Source: Staphylococcus sp. CAG:324 (GTDB lineage: Bacteria; Bacillota_I; Bacilli_A; ML615J-28; CAG-313). Taken from it: DNA of 64,000 nt. Numbering within the stretch: the first letter of the stretch is position 1; each line of letters starts with the position of its first letter. The notes under the pieces are model-generated. The model searched no databases and was not told where the DNA came from. It was given only the letters and a program-made list of their open reading frames with translations. The translations under genes and the position numbers were made by a program. The stretch spans positions 131,017-195,016 of the forward strand of contig FR890813.1 of NCBI GenBank assembly GCA_000433035.1, in the 5' to 3' direction. Shown here piece after piece: positions 17,157 to 24,574 of this stretch.

Positions 17157-17717
17157 CTAGTCTTCCTTTTCTAATTTAGATAATGTTTGGTTGATCAATT
17201 CTTGATTGGCCTTTTTATCAATTTCGTGATCTACTATTTTTTCAGCCATTAAAAAAGCAATGTCAACAATTTCATTTTTTATATTCTCTTGCATTGACTT
17301 ACGCTCTTTATCAATTAAATCTAGTGCACTTTCTTTTTCTTTTTGAATTTGATATTTTGCTTCATTTAAAATTTCATCAGCTTCAATTTGTGAAACTTTT
17401 TTAGCATCTTCAATTATTAAATTTGCTGTCTTTTTGGATTCAAGTTTAACTGCTTCAGCCTCTTTTTTTGCTATTTCTAATTCTTTTAATGCCTCATCTT
17501 TTTCCTTAAGACTATCTGCTATTTTCGTTTCTCTTTTTTCAATCATAGCAGTAATTACATTCCAAAACTTAAAACGAATGACTAAAAATAACACTAAAGT
17601 AGCAAGCAATTGTAAGATAAAAGTAACTAACATATTTGATAATGCTTGTGAGGTTTCAAGATCTTTATTTAAAAATTCAATCGCTTGGTTTAATAAATTT
17701 TCAATCTCTTCGCTCAT
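17157..17717 (-). CDS. atpF: F1Fo ATP synthase b subunit
   Basis: This 186-residue stator subunit has one membrane span (about 28-48, VTFILQLLATLVLFLVI) and then a long charged coiled coil rich in Lys, Glu and Ala. The pre-membrane N-terminus is longer than in E. coli, as in Firmicutes. It links subunit a to delta. The ribosome binding site AAAGGA lies upstream. Confidence 0.94.
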   Translation of the reverse strand: MSEEIENLLNQAIEFLNKDLETSQALSNMLVTFILQLLATLVLFLVIRFKFWNVITAMIEKRETKIADSLKEKDEALKELEIAKKEAEAVKLESKKTANLIIEDAKKVSQIEADEILNEAKYQIQKEKESALDLIDKERKSMQENIKNEIVDIAFLMAEKIVDHEIDKKANQELINQTLSKLEKED

Positions 17718-17736
17718 ACTAACTTCTTTCCTTTAA

Positions 17737-18018
17737 TTAAAATACAAATATTAATAAAATTGCAACAATCAAGCCATAGATACCAGCTGTTTCAGCAACC
17801 GCTTGACCAACAATCATTGTTGAACGAATTGCACCAACCGCTTCTGGTTGACGACTAACTGCTTGTGCACCAAGTCCAGCTGATAAACCTTGACCAATAC
17901 CAGATCCAAAACCTGTGAATACAGCAATTCCAGCTCCAATTCCTGCACCTAATTGTTTCAATCCCTCATCGGTAATCATAACCTCTAAAAAAGTAAATAA
18001 TTCCATTAATAAATTCAT
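17737..18018 (-). CDS. atpE: F1Fo ATP synthase c subunit with sodium-binding signature
   Basis: This 93-residue hairpin of two membrane helices forms the rotor ring. Helix 1 holds FGSGIGQG with Gln43, and helix 2 holds GQAVAETAGIYGL with Glu76, Thr77 and Tyr81. The Q...E-S/T...Y arrangement, with 33 residues between Gln and Glu, matches the Na+-binding site of the Ilyobacter tartaricus ring (Q32, E65, S66, Y70). I infer that the enzyme can translocate sodium. The second-shell threonine of Ilyobacter (T67) is Ala78 here. The N-terminus is about 11 residues longer than in Ilyobacter. Confidence 0.97.
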   Translation of the reverse strand: MNLLMELFTFLEVMITDEGLKQLGAGIGAGIAVFTGFGSGIGQGLSAGLGAQAVSRQPEAVGAIRSTMIVGQAVAETAGIYGLIVAILLIFVF

Positions 18019-18053
18019 AACTTCCTCCTATTTTTATTTTTTATAATTTTCTT

Positions 18054-18743
18054 TTACTCTTCTTCAGGTAATTTTCCTGATATAAAAATAACTGTTAATA
18101 GCATAAATACATATACTTGAATTAATCCTAAAAAAACATCAAAAATTGCATGTAAAATGGGTGTAATAAATGGTGTAACAATATATCCTGCAGGAATAAC
18201 CCATAACCAAATTTGCCCAAGTACATAATATATTAATGTCATTACAACGGTTCCGCTAAAAATATTACCAAAAAGACGAAGTCCCATTGAAATAGGTGTA
18301 ATTAATTCACTAAAAATATTAATTGGTAACATGATGGGAATAGGATCTAAAAAACCCTTTAAATATGCTTTTAACCCATTGTATTTAATAGATGAGATAT
18401 GCATAATCACCCCTGTCACAATCCCTAAAGCAATGGGAACACAAATATTAGCTGTTGGTGGGGTAAGACCTAATAAACCGCTTAAGTTAGCAACAAATAA
18501 AAACATTCCTTCACATAAAACATAAGGAGCAAATTTTTTCCACCTTGTCCCTAGTGCTTCTTGACACATTCCATTAGTCCAACTAACTAACATTTCTGCA
18601 AGTAATAAAATTCCCTTTGGTGGTTTATCTGGATCGTGTTTTTTTAATTTTATTCCAACTATTATAATAAAAAACAAAACTATTATTGTTGTCGCAATAA
18701 TTGCAAAGTTGGAACTTTTATAAACTTTTAAAATTTCATCCAA
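18054..18743 (-). CDS. atpB: F1Fo ATP synthase a subunit
   Basis: This 229-residue membrane stator forms the ion half-channels. The essential arginine is R156 in SMGLRLFGNIFSG, and the conserved PLLP-like region is replaced by PIPIMLPINIFSELITP. The C-terminus is hydrophobic and ends in an acidic tail. It is followed by atpE after 35 bp and preceded at 2 bp by atpI. Confidence 0.95.
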   Translation of the reverse strand: MDEILKVYKSSNFAIIATTIIVLFFIIIVGIKLKKHDPDKPPKGILLLAEMLVSWTNGMCQEALGTRWKKFAPYVLCEGMFLFVANLSGLLGLTPPTANICVPIALGIVTGVIMHISSIKYNGLKAYLKGFLDPIPIMLPINIFSELITPISMGLRLFGNIFSGTVVMTLIYYVLGQIWLWVIPAGYIVTPFITPILHAIFDVFLGLIQVYVFMLLTVIFISGKLPEEE

Positions 18744-18745
18744 TC

Positions 18746-19156
18746 CTATTCATCCTCCTTTGCTTTTGGTTTTCTTCCATAAAGTATTATAATAACAATT
18801 TTAATAATTACTATTCCTAAAAAGCATAAATAAATGTTAAAAATTGGCACGAGTACACTAATTAATAAAACAATAAAATAAATAAACAAACTAGATAAAT
18901 TATTTAAAATAAAAACCTTTTTCGGGTTTTGATAAATAAAATTCGTAACATTTGTAACAACATATACAAGTTTAATATAAGAAATCACTGCTGATATATA
19001 GCCAATAAAAATACTAAGAGCCCATGTATATTGCCAAAAATCAATAAAAAATGCAAAGCCTAAAGAAATAACGACTAAGCAAAGCATTACAATAAAAGAT
19101 AGTTTTAATATTTTTAAATCTTCATTTGTTAGATTCTTTATCATCATTTTGCTCAT
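18746..19156 (-). CDS. atpI: AtpI-like four-helix membrane protein of the ATP synthase operon
   Basis: The protein has about 136 residues and four predicted membrane segments. Its size and position between atpZ and atpB fit AtpI, which helps c-ring assembly in some bacteria and is implicated in divalent cation uptake in others. Sequence conservation is weak, so the assignment leans on topology and synteny. The longest frame opens with TTG at 19159; ATG codons at 19156, 19147 and 19144 are alternatives and none has a clear ribosome binding site. It overlaps the 3' end of atpZ. Confidence 0.65.
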   Translation of the reverse strand: MSKMMIKNLTNEDLKILKLSFIVMLCLVVISLGFAFFIDFWQYTWALSIFIGYISAVISYIKLVYVVTNVTNFIYQNPKKVFILNNLSSLFIYFIVLLISVLVPIFNIYLCFLGIVIIKIVIIILYGRKPKAKEDE

Positions 19157-19436
19157 CAATCATTGTTTCTTTAATCTTAGCCTTTTTATCTTTATCAACT
19201 TTTTCTAATTTTTTAACACCTCTTAGTATACTTACAAAAAAATTAATAGTACCTATAATGGAAAAGAAAATAATGGAAAAGGCCATATAGTTAATATTTT
19301 GATTTGTTGCATATTTTTCAAATAAATATCCTGCCAAAATACCAATAGCAATGATAGTTAAAAATTGCCAAATGTTGGTCATTACTAAATTATATATTTT
19401 TAAATCTTTAAATAAACTATCCTTATTTTTTTTCAT
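19122..19436 (-). CDS. atpZ: AtpZ/AtpI family two-helix membrane protein
   Basis: This protein of about 104 residues has two membrane helices (about 20-42 and 50-75) and a charged C-terminal tail, the layout of AtpZ-type proteins (PF09527). The central IAIGILAGYLFEKYA resembles the family motif. AtpZ usually precedes atpI in Bacillus and Clostridium operons. I chose ATG at 19436; the longer frame begins with TTG at 19445. It overlaps rpiB at its start and atpI at its end, and it is the second gene in the window to stop with TGA. Confidence 0.75.
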   Translation of the reverse strand: MKKNKDSLFKDLKIYNLVMTNIWQFLTIIAIGILAGYLFEKYATNQNINYMAFSIIFFSIIGTINFFVSILRGVKKLEKVDKDKKAKIKETMIDEQNDDKESNK

Positions 19437-19872
19437 TTTTTTCAATATTCATCACTTTCTTAACGCGATTGATATGACGTCCTTCTGTAAAATTGGTATT
19501 TAAAAAAATATCAATGATTGCTTTAGCTTTTTCACAGTCAACATCTTTAGCACCCAAACATAAGACATTAGCATCATTGTGTTCCCTTGTCAATCTAGCA
19601 TTTTCAATATTATCAACAAGAGCAGCTCTAATACCTTTAACTTTATTTGCGGCAATACTCATTCCAATTCCTGTATAGCAAATCAAAATACCAAAGTCAC
19701 TATTGTCCCTTATTACAGTTTGACAAACTTGAATAGCATAGTCAGGATAATCTACCGATTCTTTGCTAAAAGTACCCATATCATGAACCTCAACTTTTTG
19801 GTGTTGTAAATACTTTACTAAAGAACTTTTTAATTCATATCCTGCATGATCTGATCCAATTGCAACTCTCAT
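19423..19872 (-). CDS. rpiB: Ribose-5-phosphate isomerase B
   Basis: This 149-residue RpiB/LacAB family isomerase interconverts ribose 5-phosphate and ribulose 5-phosphate. The N-terminal AIGSDHAGYELK and the YPDYA motif are clear. The active-site segment reads ICYTGIGMSIAANK, where most relatives have CGTGIGM, so the glycine after the catalytic cysteine is Tyr here. It is the first gene of the atp transcription unit, with a promoter just upstream. The rpiB-to-atp neighbourhood is common in Bacilli. The ribosome binding site is GGGAG. Confidence 0.95.
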   Translation of the reverse strand: MRVAIGSDHAGYELKSSLVKYLQHQKVEVHDMGTFSKESVDYPDYAIQVCQTVIRDNSDFGILICYTGIGMSIAANKVKGIRAALVDNIENARLTREHNDANVLCLGAKDVDCEKAKAIIDIFLNTNFTEGRHINRVKKVMNIEKNEKK

Positions 19873-19898
19873 AACGTCATCTCCCTTTGATAAAATGT

Positions 19899-19927
19899 AT
19901 TATAACATATTTTAGAATTTTTAACAA
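19899..19927 (-). promoter_or_regulatory. Sigma-A promoter for rpiB-atp operon
   Basis: TTGTTA (19922-19927), a 17-bp spacer and TATAAT (19899-19904) on the minus strand, 27 bp before the rpiB start. Confidence 0.7.
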
Positions 19928-19952
19928 GTTTATGGATAAAAAATTGCATTTT

Positions 19953-20005
19953 AAAAACATCTATTTAGATTTATCCATTTATATGATAAATCATCAATAG
20001 ATGTT
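19953..20005 (-). terminator. Long hairpin terminator upstream of rpiB
   Basis: Outer arms AACATCTATT and AATAGATGTT enclose inner arms GATTTATC and GATAAATC. A T-run follows on the minus strand. It ends the transcript carrying spoIIR and the GNAT-like gene. Confidence 0.75.
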
Positions 20006-20020
20006 AGGGTAAATTTTTAT

Positions 20021-20446
20021 TTATATAATATCAAACTTTAAAACCTTTGCTTCTTCTAATTCTGTTCCTCTTAAATTTTGACCATTTATCAAAAAATTAT
20101 CTTGTTCTATTTGATAAAAGGCAAGTTCATTAAATAAATCAATTACCTCTTGTGTTTTACCAATTGAAATAAAACTTTCAATCTCATCATTTTTAGCTCT
20201 TAACACTAAAGAAGAAAACATATCCGTAATAAATGATGATGGTAAATTTTTTTGAAAAATAAAGTATCTTATTAATCCATACTCACAAAATTTCTCGTAT
20301 GTAATATAGCCCTTTACTTGATTATCATCTAATAAGGCTACACCACTTGATATAATATCTTCGTCAATCTCCGTTACTGAACTAATATTTGATAGAAAAT
20401 TAATAATTTCTTTTTTTAATTCTTCATTTATATTTATTACTTGCAA
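20021..20446 (-). CDS. Putative GNAT-fold protein near spoIIR (ywlB-like position)
   Basis: This protein of about 141 residues is not confidently recognised. It has a GNAT-like layout: a central VKGYITYEKFCEYGLIRYFIF beta pair, then LVLRAKNDEIESFISIG and a C-terminal FNELAFYQIEQ segment resembling the 'GF' end of N-acetyltransferases. No classic acetyl-CoA pyrophosphate loop is visible. In B. subtilis an acetyltransferase-like gene (ywlB) lies beside spoIIR, which supports the idea. The longest frame starts with ATG at 20458, but GGTGAT lies inside it with correct spacing to TTG at 20446, the start chosen here. Confidence 0.5.
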   Translation of the reverse strand: MQVININEELKKEIINFLSNISSVTEIDEDIISSGVALLDDNQVKGYITYEKFCEYGLIRYFIFQKNLPSSFITDMFSSLVLRAKNDEIESFISIGKTQEVIDLFNELAFYQIEQDNFLINGQNLRGTELEEAKVLKFDII

Positions 20447-20489
20447 AATAATCACCATTATATTATACGAATTTTTATCCTAAATATTC

Positions 20490-20951
20490 TTACTTCTTTT
20501 TAAATAAATCAAAGAAGAAACTACGATATTCTACTTCATGATCATCTTCAAAAGAAATATCGAAAAATTCTGGATATAAAAGGGTCCAAAAATTTTTTCC
20601 TTTTCCTTCACCAATTGTGATTAAAATTGTATCATAAGAACCTGCTTGAACGAATCTACCATTATAGGATTTTGCCTCATAATTAGATTTTGTTCTTTCA
20701 ACTACTATTTGGTTATTTAAAAAATGTTGATTTAATTCATCTTCTAATGTTGTTAAATCTAGTTTATCAATTTCATTTTTTTCTAAATACTCCTTGACAA
20801 ACTCTTTAACTTCTATTTTAACTGCTTGATCGTCTTCATTATTTGAATTCGCAACAATTCTTAAACGTAATTCACTATTTTTAGGATTACAACAAGTTAA
20901 CAAACATAAATATAAAATAGATATCATCATCTGTAAAACCTTTTTTTTCAT
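20490..20951 (-). CDS. spoIIR: SpoIIR, forespore-secreted activator of pro-sigma E processing
   Basis: This 153-residue protein has a hydrophobic signal (about 4-20) that ends in LLTCC, a possible lipobox. The mature part begins LRLRIVANSNNEDDQAVKIEVK and later has ITIGEGKGKNFWTLLYP, both hallmarks of SpoIIR. SpoIIR is made in the forespore under sigma F and triggers SpoIIGA to cleave pro-sigma E in the mother cell. Its place between tsaC and rpiB matches the B. subtilis prmC-spoIIR-ywlB-ywlC region. The ribosome binding site is GGTGAT. The protein is shorter than the Bacillus one (about 224 residues). Confidence 0.88.
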   Translation of the reverse strand: MKKKVLQMMISILYLCLLTCCNPKNSELRLRIVANSNNEDDQAVKIEVKEFVKEYLEKNEIDKLDLTTLEDELNQHFLNNQIVVERTKSNYEAKSYNGRFVQAGSYDTILITIGEGKGKNFWTLLYPEFFDISFEDDHEVEYRSFFFDLFKKK

Positions 20952-20965
20952 AATATCACCAAAAA

Positions 20966-20995
20966 TAGTATTGGTAAATATTGGTTCAATTATAC
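20966..20995 (-). promoter_or_regulatory. Possible forespore promoter for spoIIR
   Basis: On the minus strand GTATA (20991-20995), a 17-bp spacer and CAATACTA (20966-20973). The -35 is identical to those of spoIIQ and sspI; the -10 departs from CATNHTA. Confidence 0.45.
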
Positions 20996-21000
20996 CTTTT

Positions 21001-21576
21001 TTATAAAATTTTTATTTCTCCTTGTCTAACAATTTTCAAATGATTATCACTCACATCAATAATAGTTGAAGAAATATTGGATGAATTGACATTTTTAACA
21101 AATAAATAATCAATCTTATCACCAAATAACTTATCTATTTCTTGATAAGTATTAATCGGATTATCACCACTTATATTGACGCTTGTCGTAGCAAGTGGAC
21201 CTGTTTTCTCTAAAATATTTAAAGTAATAGCATTATTAGGAATTCTAAAAGCAATGGTATCAATCTTTGATACAACTTGGGAAGAAATAGAATGCTTTTT
21301 TTTAAAAATGATTGTTAAAGCACCAGGCCAATATTTTTTCATTATGTTGAAAATGTCTTCACTAGGCATTTCAATATATGGTAAAATGTCTTCAACTTTA
21401 GAAGCAAGAATAGCAAGAGGTTTATCAGAACTTCTTTTTTTTAGTTTATATATTTTATTTATTGCTTCTAAATCATCTATCATTGCGCCAATGCCAAAAA
21501 CAGTATCTGTCGGATATGCAATTACTTTTCCTCTTAATTTTTCTTTTGATATTTGATTATGACTATCTATAAACAT
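21001..21576 (-). CDS. tsaC: L-threonylcarbamoyladenylate synthase (YrdC/Sua5 domain only)
   Basis: This 191-residue protein consists of the YrdC domain that makes threonylcarbamoyl-AMP for the tRNA t6A modification. Visible motifs include AYPTDTVFGIGAM near the N-terminus, KKRSSDKPLAILAS, and SVNISGDNP near residue 133. It lacks the C-terminal Sua5 domain found in Bacillus YwlC. It overlaps prmC by 14 bp. The order prfA-prmC-(spoIIR)-sua5-rpiB is largely the Bacilli order. Confidence 0.92.
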   Translation of the reverse strand: MFIDSHNQISKEKLRGKVIAYPTDTVFGIGAMIDDLEAINKIYKLKKRSSDKPLAILASKVEDILPYIEMPSEDIFNIMKKYWPGALTIIFKKKHSISSQVVSKIDTIAFRIPNNAITLNILEKTGPLATTSVNISGDNPINTYQEIDKLFGDKIDYLFVKNVNSSNISSTIIDVSDNHLKIVRQGEIKIL

Positions 21577-22426
21577 TTGAATGATTAACTATTATCGTAA
21601 AACGATCCTTTCCATTTAAATCTTGAATTACTTCAACTTTTCCCTTTGGAAAATATTTTTTAGCAAGTGCTAACATTTCTTTTTTCTTAGAACAACTATG
21701 TTCAAATAAAATAATATTTTTGTCTCTTAAAATTTTATTGGCTTTTGATAAAATTTCATTATAAAAATACATTCCATCACTACCACCAAAAAGAGCAATG
21801 TTGGGTTCATTGTTTTTAACAATATCATCAACATACTCATCATTAGGAATATATGGAGGGTTTGATACTAAAATATCAAATTTTAAGTTTTTTTCAATTA
21901 AAGGCTCTAACATATTGCCTTTAATAAATTCAATTTTTGCATTATTTTGCAATGCATTTTCTTTTGCTACTAGTAAAGCATCTTCAGAAATATCAGTAGC
22001 AACAATTTTAAATTTTGGTTCCTCTTTCGCTAAAGCAATTGCAATAGCTCCACTTCCTGTTCCAACATCTACTAAATCAACATGTTTTCCATTAAACACA
22101 TCATCATAAGTTTGCATAACATAACTTACCAATTCCTCTGTTTCTGGTCTTGGAATTAATACTTTGTCATTTACTTTTATTTTGTAACCATAAAAATATG
22201 TATATCCAATAATATGTTGAACAGGCAAGTGATGATTTAAATAAAGATATATCGCATGATCATACACATTTTTTAAATCATCGGGAATTTCTTCATTTAG
22301 TTTCGCAAAAAAAGTTGCACCATCCATTTTGGATAATTCTAAAACTAAAAGTTTGATTGCTTCCTTCTCTAAATTTTGTTCTAAAGCTTTTTTCCCCATT
22401 ATATTTAAATATTTTTGGTATGTCAT
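21563..22426 (-). CDS. prmC: Release factor glutamine methyltransferase
   Basis: This 287-residue enzyme methylates the GGQ glutamine of peptide release factors using S-adenosylmethionine. The N-terminal helical domain (about 1-80) is followed by LIPRPETEELV, motif I VDVGTGSGAIAIALA and the catalytic NPPY in LVSNPPYIP near residue 187. A strong AGAAGGAGA ribosome binding site supports this start. The preceding alr frame runs 134 bp into this gene, probably because of a frame anomaly in alr rather than a wrong start here. Its substrate gene, prfA, lies one gene away. Confidence 0.95.
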   Translation of the reverse strand: MTYQKYLNIMGKKALEQNLEKEAIKLLVLELSKMDGATFFAKLNEEIPDDLKNVYDHAIYLYLNHHLPVQHIIGYTYFYGYKIKVNDKVLIPRPETEELVSYVMQTYDDVFNGKHVDLVDVGTGSGAIAIALAKEEPKFKIVATDISEDALLVAKENALQNNAKIEFIKGNMLEPLIEKNLKFDILVSNPPYIPNDEYVDDIVKNNEPNIALFGGSDGMYFYNEILSKANKILRDKNIILFEHSCSKKKEMLALAKKYFPKGKVEVIQDLNGKDRFTIIVNHSNVYR

Positions 22427-23447
22427 AGTTTCTCCTTCTAATATAATTTTTTGGCATTCCTTTCAATGAAGTTAAAATGTGATACCAATTCAAATTATAA
22501 TTATAATCATTACTATCTATTATTATACCATTAGTCGGTAAAATCGACAACCAACTTAAATAATTAATTTTGTCATCTGCTAAAAAATGAGTATGATTCA
22601 TACAACTTTTTCCAATAAGAGCATATTTTTGACCTTTTTGATAAATATTAGTCATACCATCTAAATTCACATCATTATATCCGATGGGAAGCACTCCTAC
22701 TACTTCATTTCCAACCCTTATTTGATTATACCCAATTCTATCTTTTTTACTAACTTTAAAAACACTGCATGGAGTTTCAATTAGACTAACTGATCTTTGA
22801 AGAGATAAATATGGCTGATGATACCCATAAAGTGCCATTCCAACCCTGACATAATTGCCAACCAATTCTTTATTTAAACTTTTTGTTGCATTTGCGTGAA
22901 CAATAGAAAAATGACCTATCTTTTGATATTTCTTGAAATTTTCCAATTGTTTTTCATAATATTTCGACTCAAAGACGTCTGAAGAAAAGTGAGTATATAA
23001 TCCTTCCACTAAAATATTTTCATTTGTTTTAAATAGTGTTAAGATTTTTTTCAATTCTTCAACATTTCTAATTCCTTGGCGATTCATTCCTGTATCAACA
23101 CGTAAATGAATAGTAATTTTATTTTGTATATCTTTCACTTTAATTGCATCAATGATTGAATTCATTGAAAAGGCTACATTATTGGGTGCATTTTGCATTA
23201 GTGATATTGGTGTACTCTCTAATATTAATACTCTTTTATCTCTTAATAAATTTTGACATTTTAAATATTCCGAGTATGTTTCAAAAACAAAAAAGTCAAT
23301 ATTAGCTTTTTTTAAAAGTGGTATCATCTTTTTTGTTGATAAACCATAGGCATCACTTTTAACAACTGCCATTATTTTTCTTCTTGTATGAGAAGCAATT
23401 ATTTTAACATTTTTTTCCACTAAATCTTCATAAATAAAAAGTGGCAT
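22293..23447 (-). CDS. alr: Alanine racemase with anomalous C-terminal extension
   Basis: This PLP enzyme converts L-alanine to D-alanine for peptidoglycan. The PLP lysine is in AVVKSDAYG near residue 30, the catalytic Tyr is in LPIGYNDVN, and GKSCMNH is the CMDQ equivalent. The start is ATG at 23447, placed by GGTGAT; GTG codons upstream only lengthen the open frame. The family normally ends around the motif aligned with LTSLKGMPKNY. Here the frame continues about 40 residues into prmC. One extra A in the A6 run near 22451-22456 would instead end the protein at TAG (22438), just before prmC. Either reading is possible; I favour a frame disturbance. Confidence 0.88.
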   Translation of the reverse strand: MPLFIYEDLVEKNVKIIASHTRRKIMAVVKSDAYGLSTKKMIPLLKKANIDFFVFETYSEYLKCQNLLRDKRVLILESTPISLMQNAPNNVAFSMNSIIDAIKVKDIQNKITIHLRVDTGMNRQGIRNVEELKKILTLFKTNENILVEGLYTHFSSDVFESKYYEKQLENFKKYQKIGHFSIVHANATKSLNKELVGNYVRVGMALYGYHQPYLSLQRSVSLIETPCSVFKVSKKDRIGYNQIRVGNEVVGVLPIGYNDVNLDGMTNIYQKGQKYALIGKSCMNHTHFLADDKINYLSWLSILPTNGIIIDSNDYNYNLNWYHILTSLKGMPKNYIRRRNYDIPKIFKYNGEKSFRTKFREGSNQTFSFRIIQNGWCNFFCETK

Positions 23448-23485
23448 TTTTATCACCACTTCTTTATATTCATTATCTTTAATTT

Positions 23486-24556
23486 TTATGCATCATTATT
23501 AACACTTAATTGTTGCTTTTGATAATATGTAATTAGAGCTTCAAACAATCCGTCGAGACGACCTTCCATAATACGATCAAGTTGTTGAACATTATATCCA
23601 ATTCTATGATCTGTTAAACGATTTTGAGGATAATTATAAGTTCGAATTTTTTCACTGCGATCACCATGACCAATTTTGGCCTGACGTTGTGCTCCTTCTT
23701 CTTTTTCTTTTTCTTGAAGCATATGATCATAGAGTCTTGCTCTTAAAACCTTTAAAGCACTAGCTTTATTTTCATGTTGACTCTTACCATCTTGACATGA
23801 TACAACAATTCCTGTTGGAATATGCGTTACTCTAATAGCTGATTTTGTAGTATTTACACACTGCCCACCCGGTCCCGATGCACAAAATGTATCAATTCTT
23901 ACATCATTCATATCTAATTCAACCTCAATTTCTTCTGCTTCTGGCATTACAAGCACGGTTGCAGTAGAAGTATGAATCCTTCCAGCTGATTCAGTTGTTG
24001 GAACCCTTTGAACACGATGAGAGCCAGATTCATATTTCATCAAAGAATAAACAGAATCTCCACTAATCATAAAACTAATTTGGCTAAATCCTCCCGCCTC
24101 ACAAGGTAACGAATCTAAAACTTCAACTTTCCATCCTTTAGTTTCAGCATATTTTATATACATTCTAAATAAGTCGCCCGCAAAAATATTTCCTTCATCG
24201 CCTCCTGCAGCACCCCTAATTTCAACAATAACATTTTTCTCATCATTAGGATCTTTGGGAAGAAGTAATATTTTTATCTCTTCTTCTAATTGTGGTAATC
24301 TCAATTGTGCTTCTTCTAATTCAATTTCAGCCATTTGTTTAATCTCTAAATCTGAATCATTTACCATTTCTTTTAAATCTTCAATGTCTTTTTGAAGTTT
24401 AATTAAATCTTCATACTTATTAACAACTTTTTCTAATGACCTTTGCTCTTTTGCAAGTGCAGTCATTTTTTTTATATCTGAAACAATATTTAGGTCAGTA
24501 AGTTGTTCGCCTATTTGATTATATCTTTGACGAATTACTTCTAAACGATCTATCAT
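23486..24556 (-). CDS. prfA: Peptide chain release factor 1
   Basis: This 356-residue factor reads UAA and UAG and releases the finished peptide. The GGQ motif is at 230-232 (SGPGGQCVNTTKSA), and the codon-reading P-x-T motif is P186-T187-T188 in HRVQRVPTTES. RF1 identity matters here because almost all genes in the window end in TAA or TAG. It lies 18 bp after dnaB and 38 bp before alr. The ribosome binding site is AAGGAGATAA. Confidence 0.97.
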   Translation of the reverse strand: MIDRLEVIRQRYNQIGEQLTDLNIVSDIKKMTALAKEQRSLEKVVNKYEDLIKLQKDIEDLKEMVNDSDLEIKQMAEIELEEAQLRLPQLEEEIKILLLPKDPNDEKNVIVEIRGAAGGDEGNIFAGDLFRMYIKYAETKGWKVEVLDSLPCEAGGFSQISFMISGDSVYSLMKYESGSHRVQRVPTTESAGRIHTSTATVLVMPEAEEIEVELDMNDVRIDTFCASGPGGQCVNTTKSAIRVTHIPTGIVVSCQDGKSQHENKASALKVLRARLYDHMLQEKEKEEGAQRQAKIGHGDRSEKIRTYNYPQNRLTDHRIGYNVQQLDRIMEGRLDGLFEALITYYQKQQLSVNNDA

Positions 24557-24574
24557 TTTATTATCTCCTTGTTT

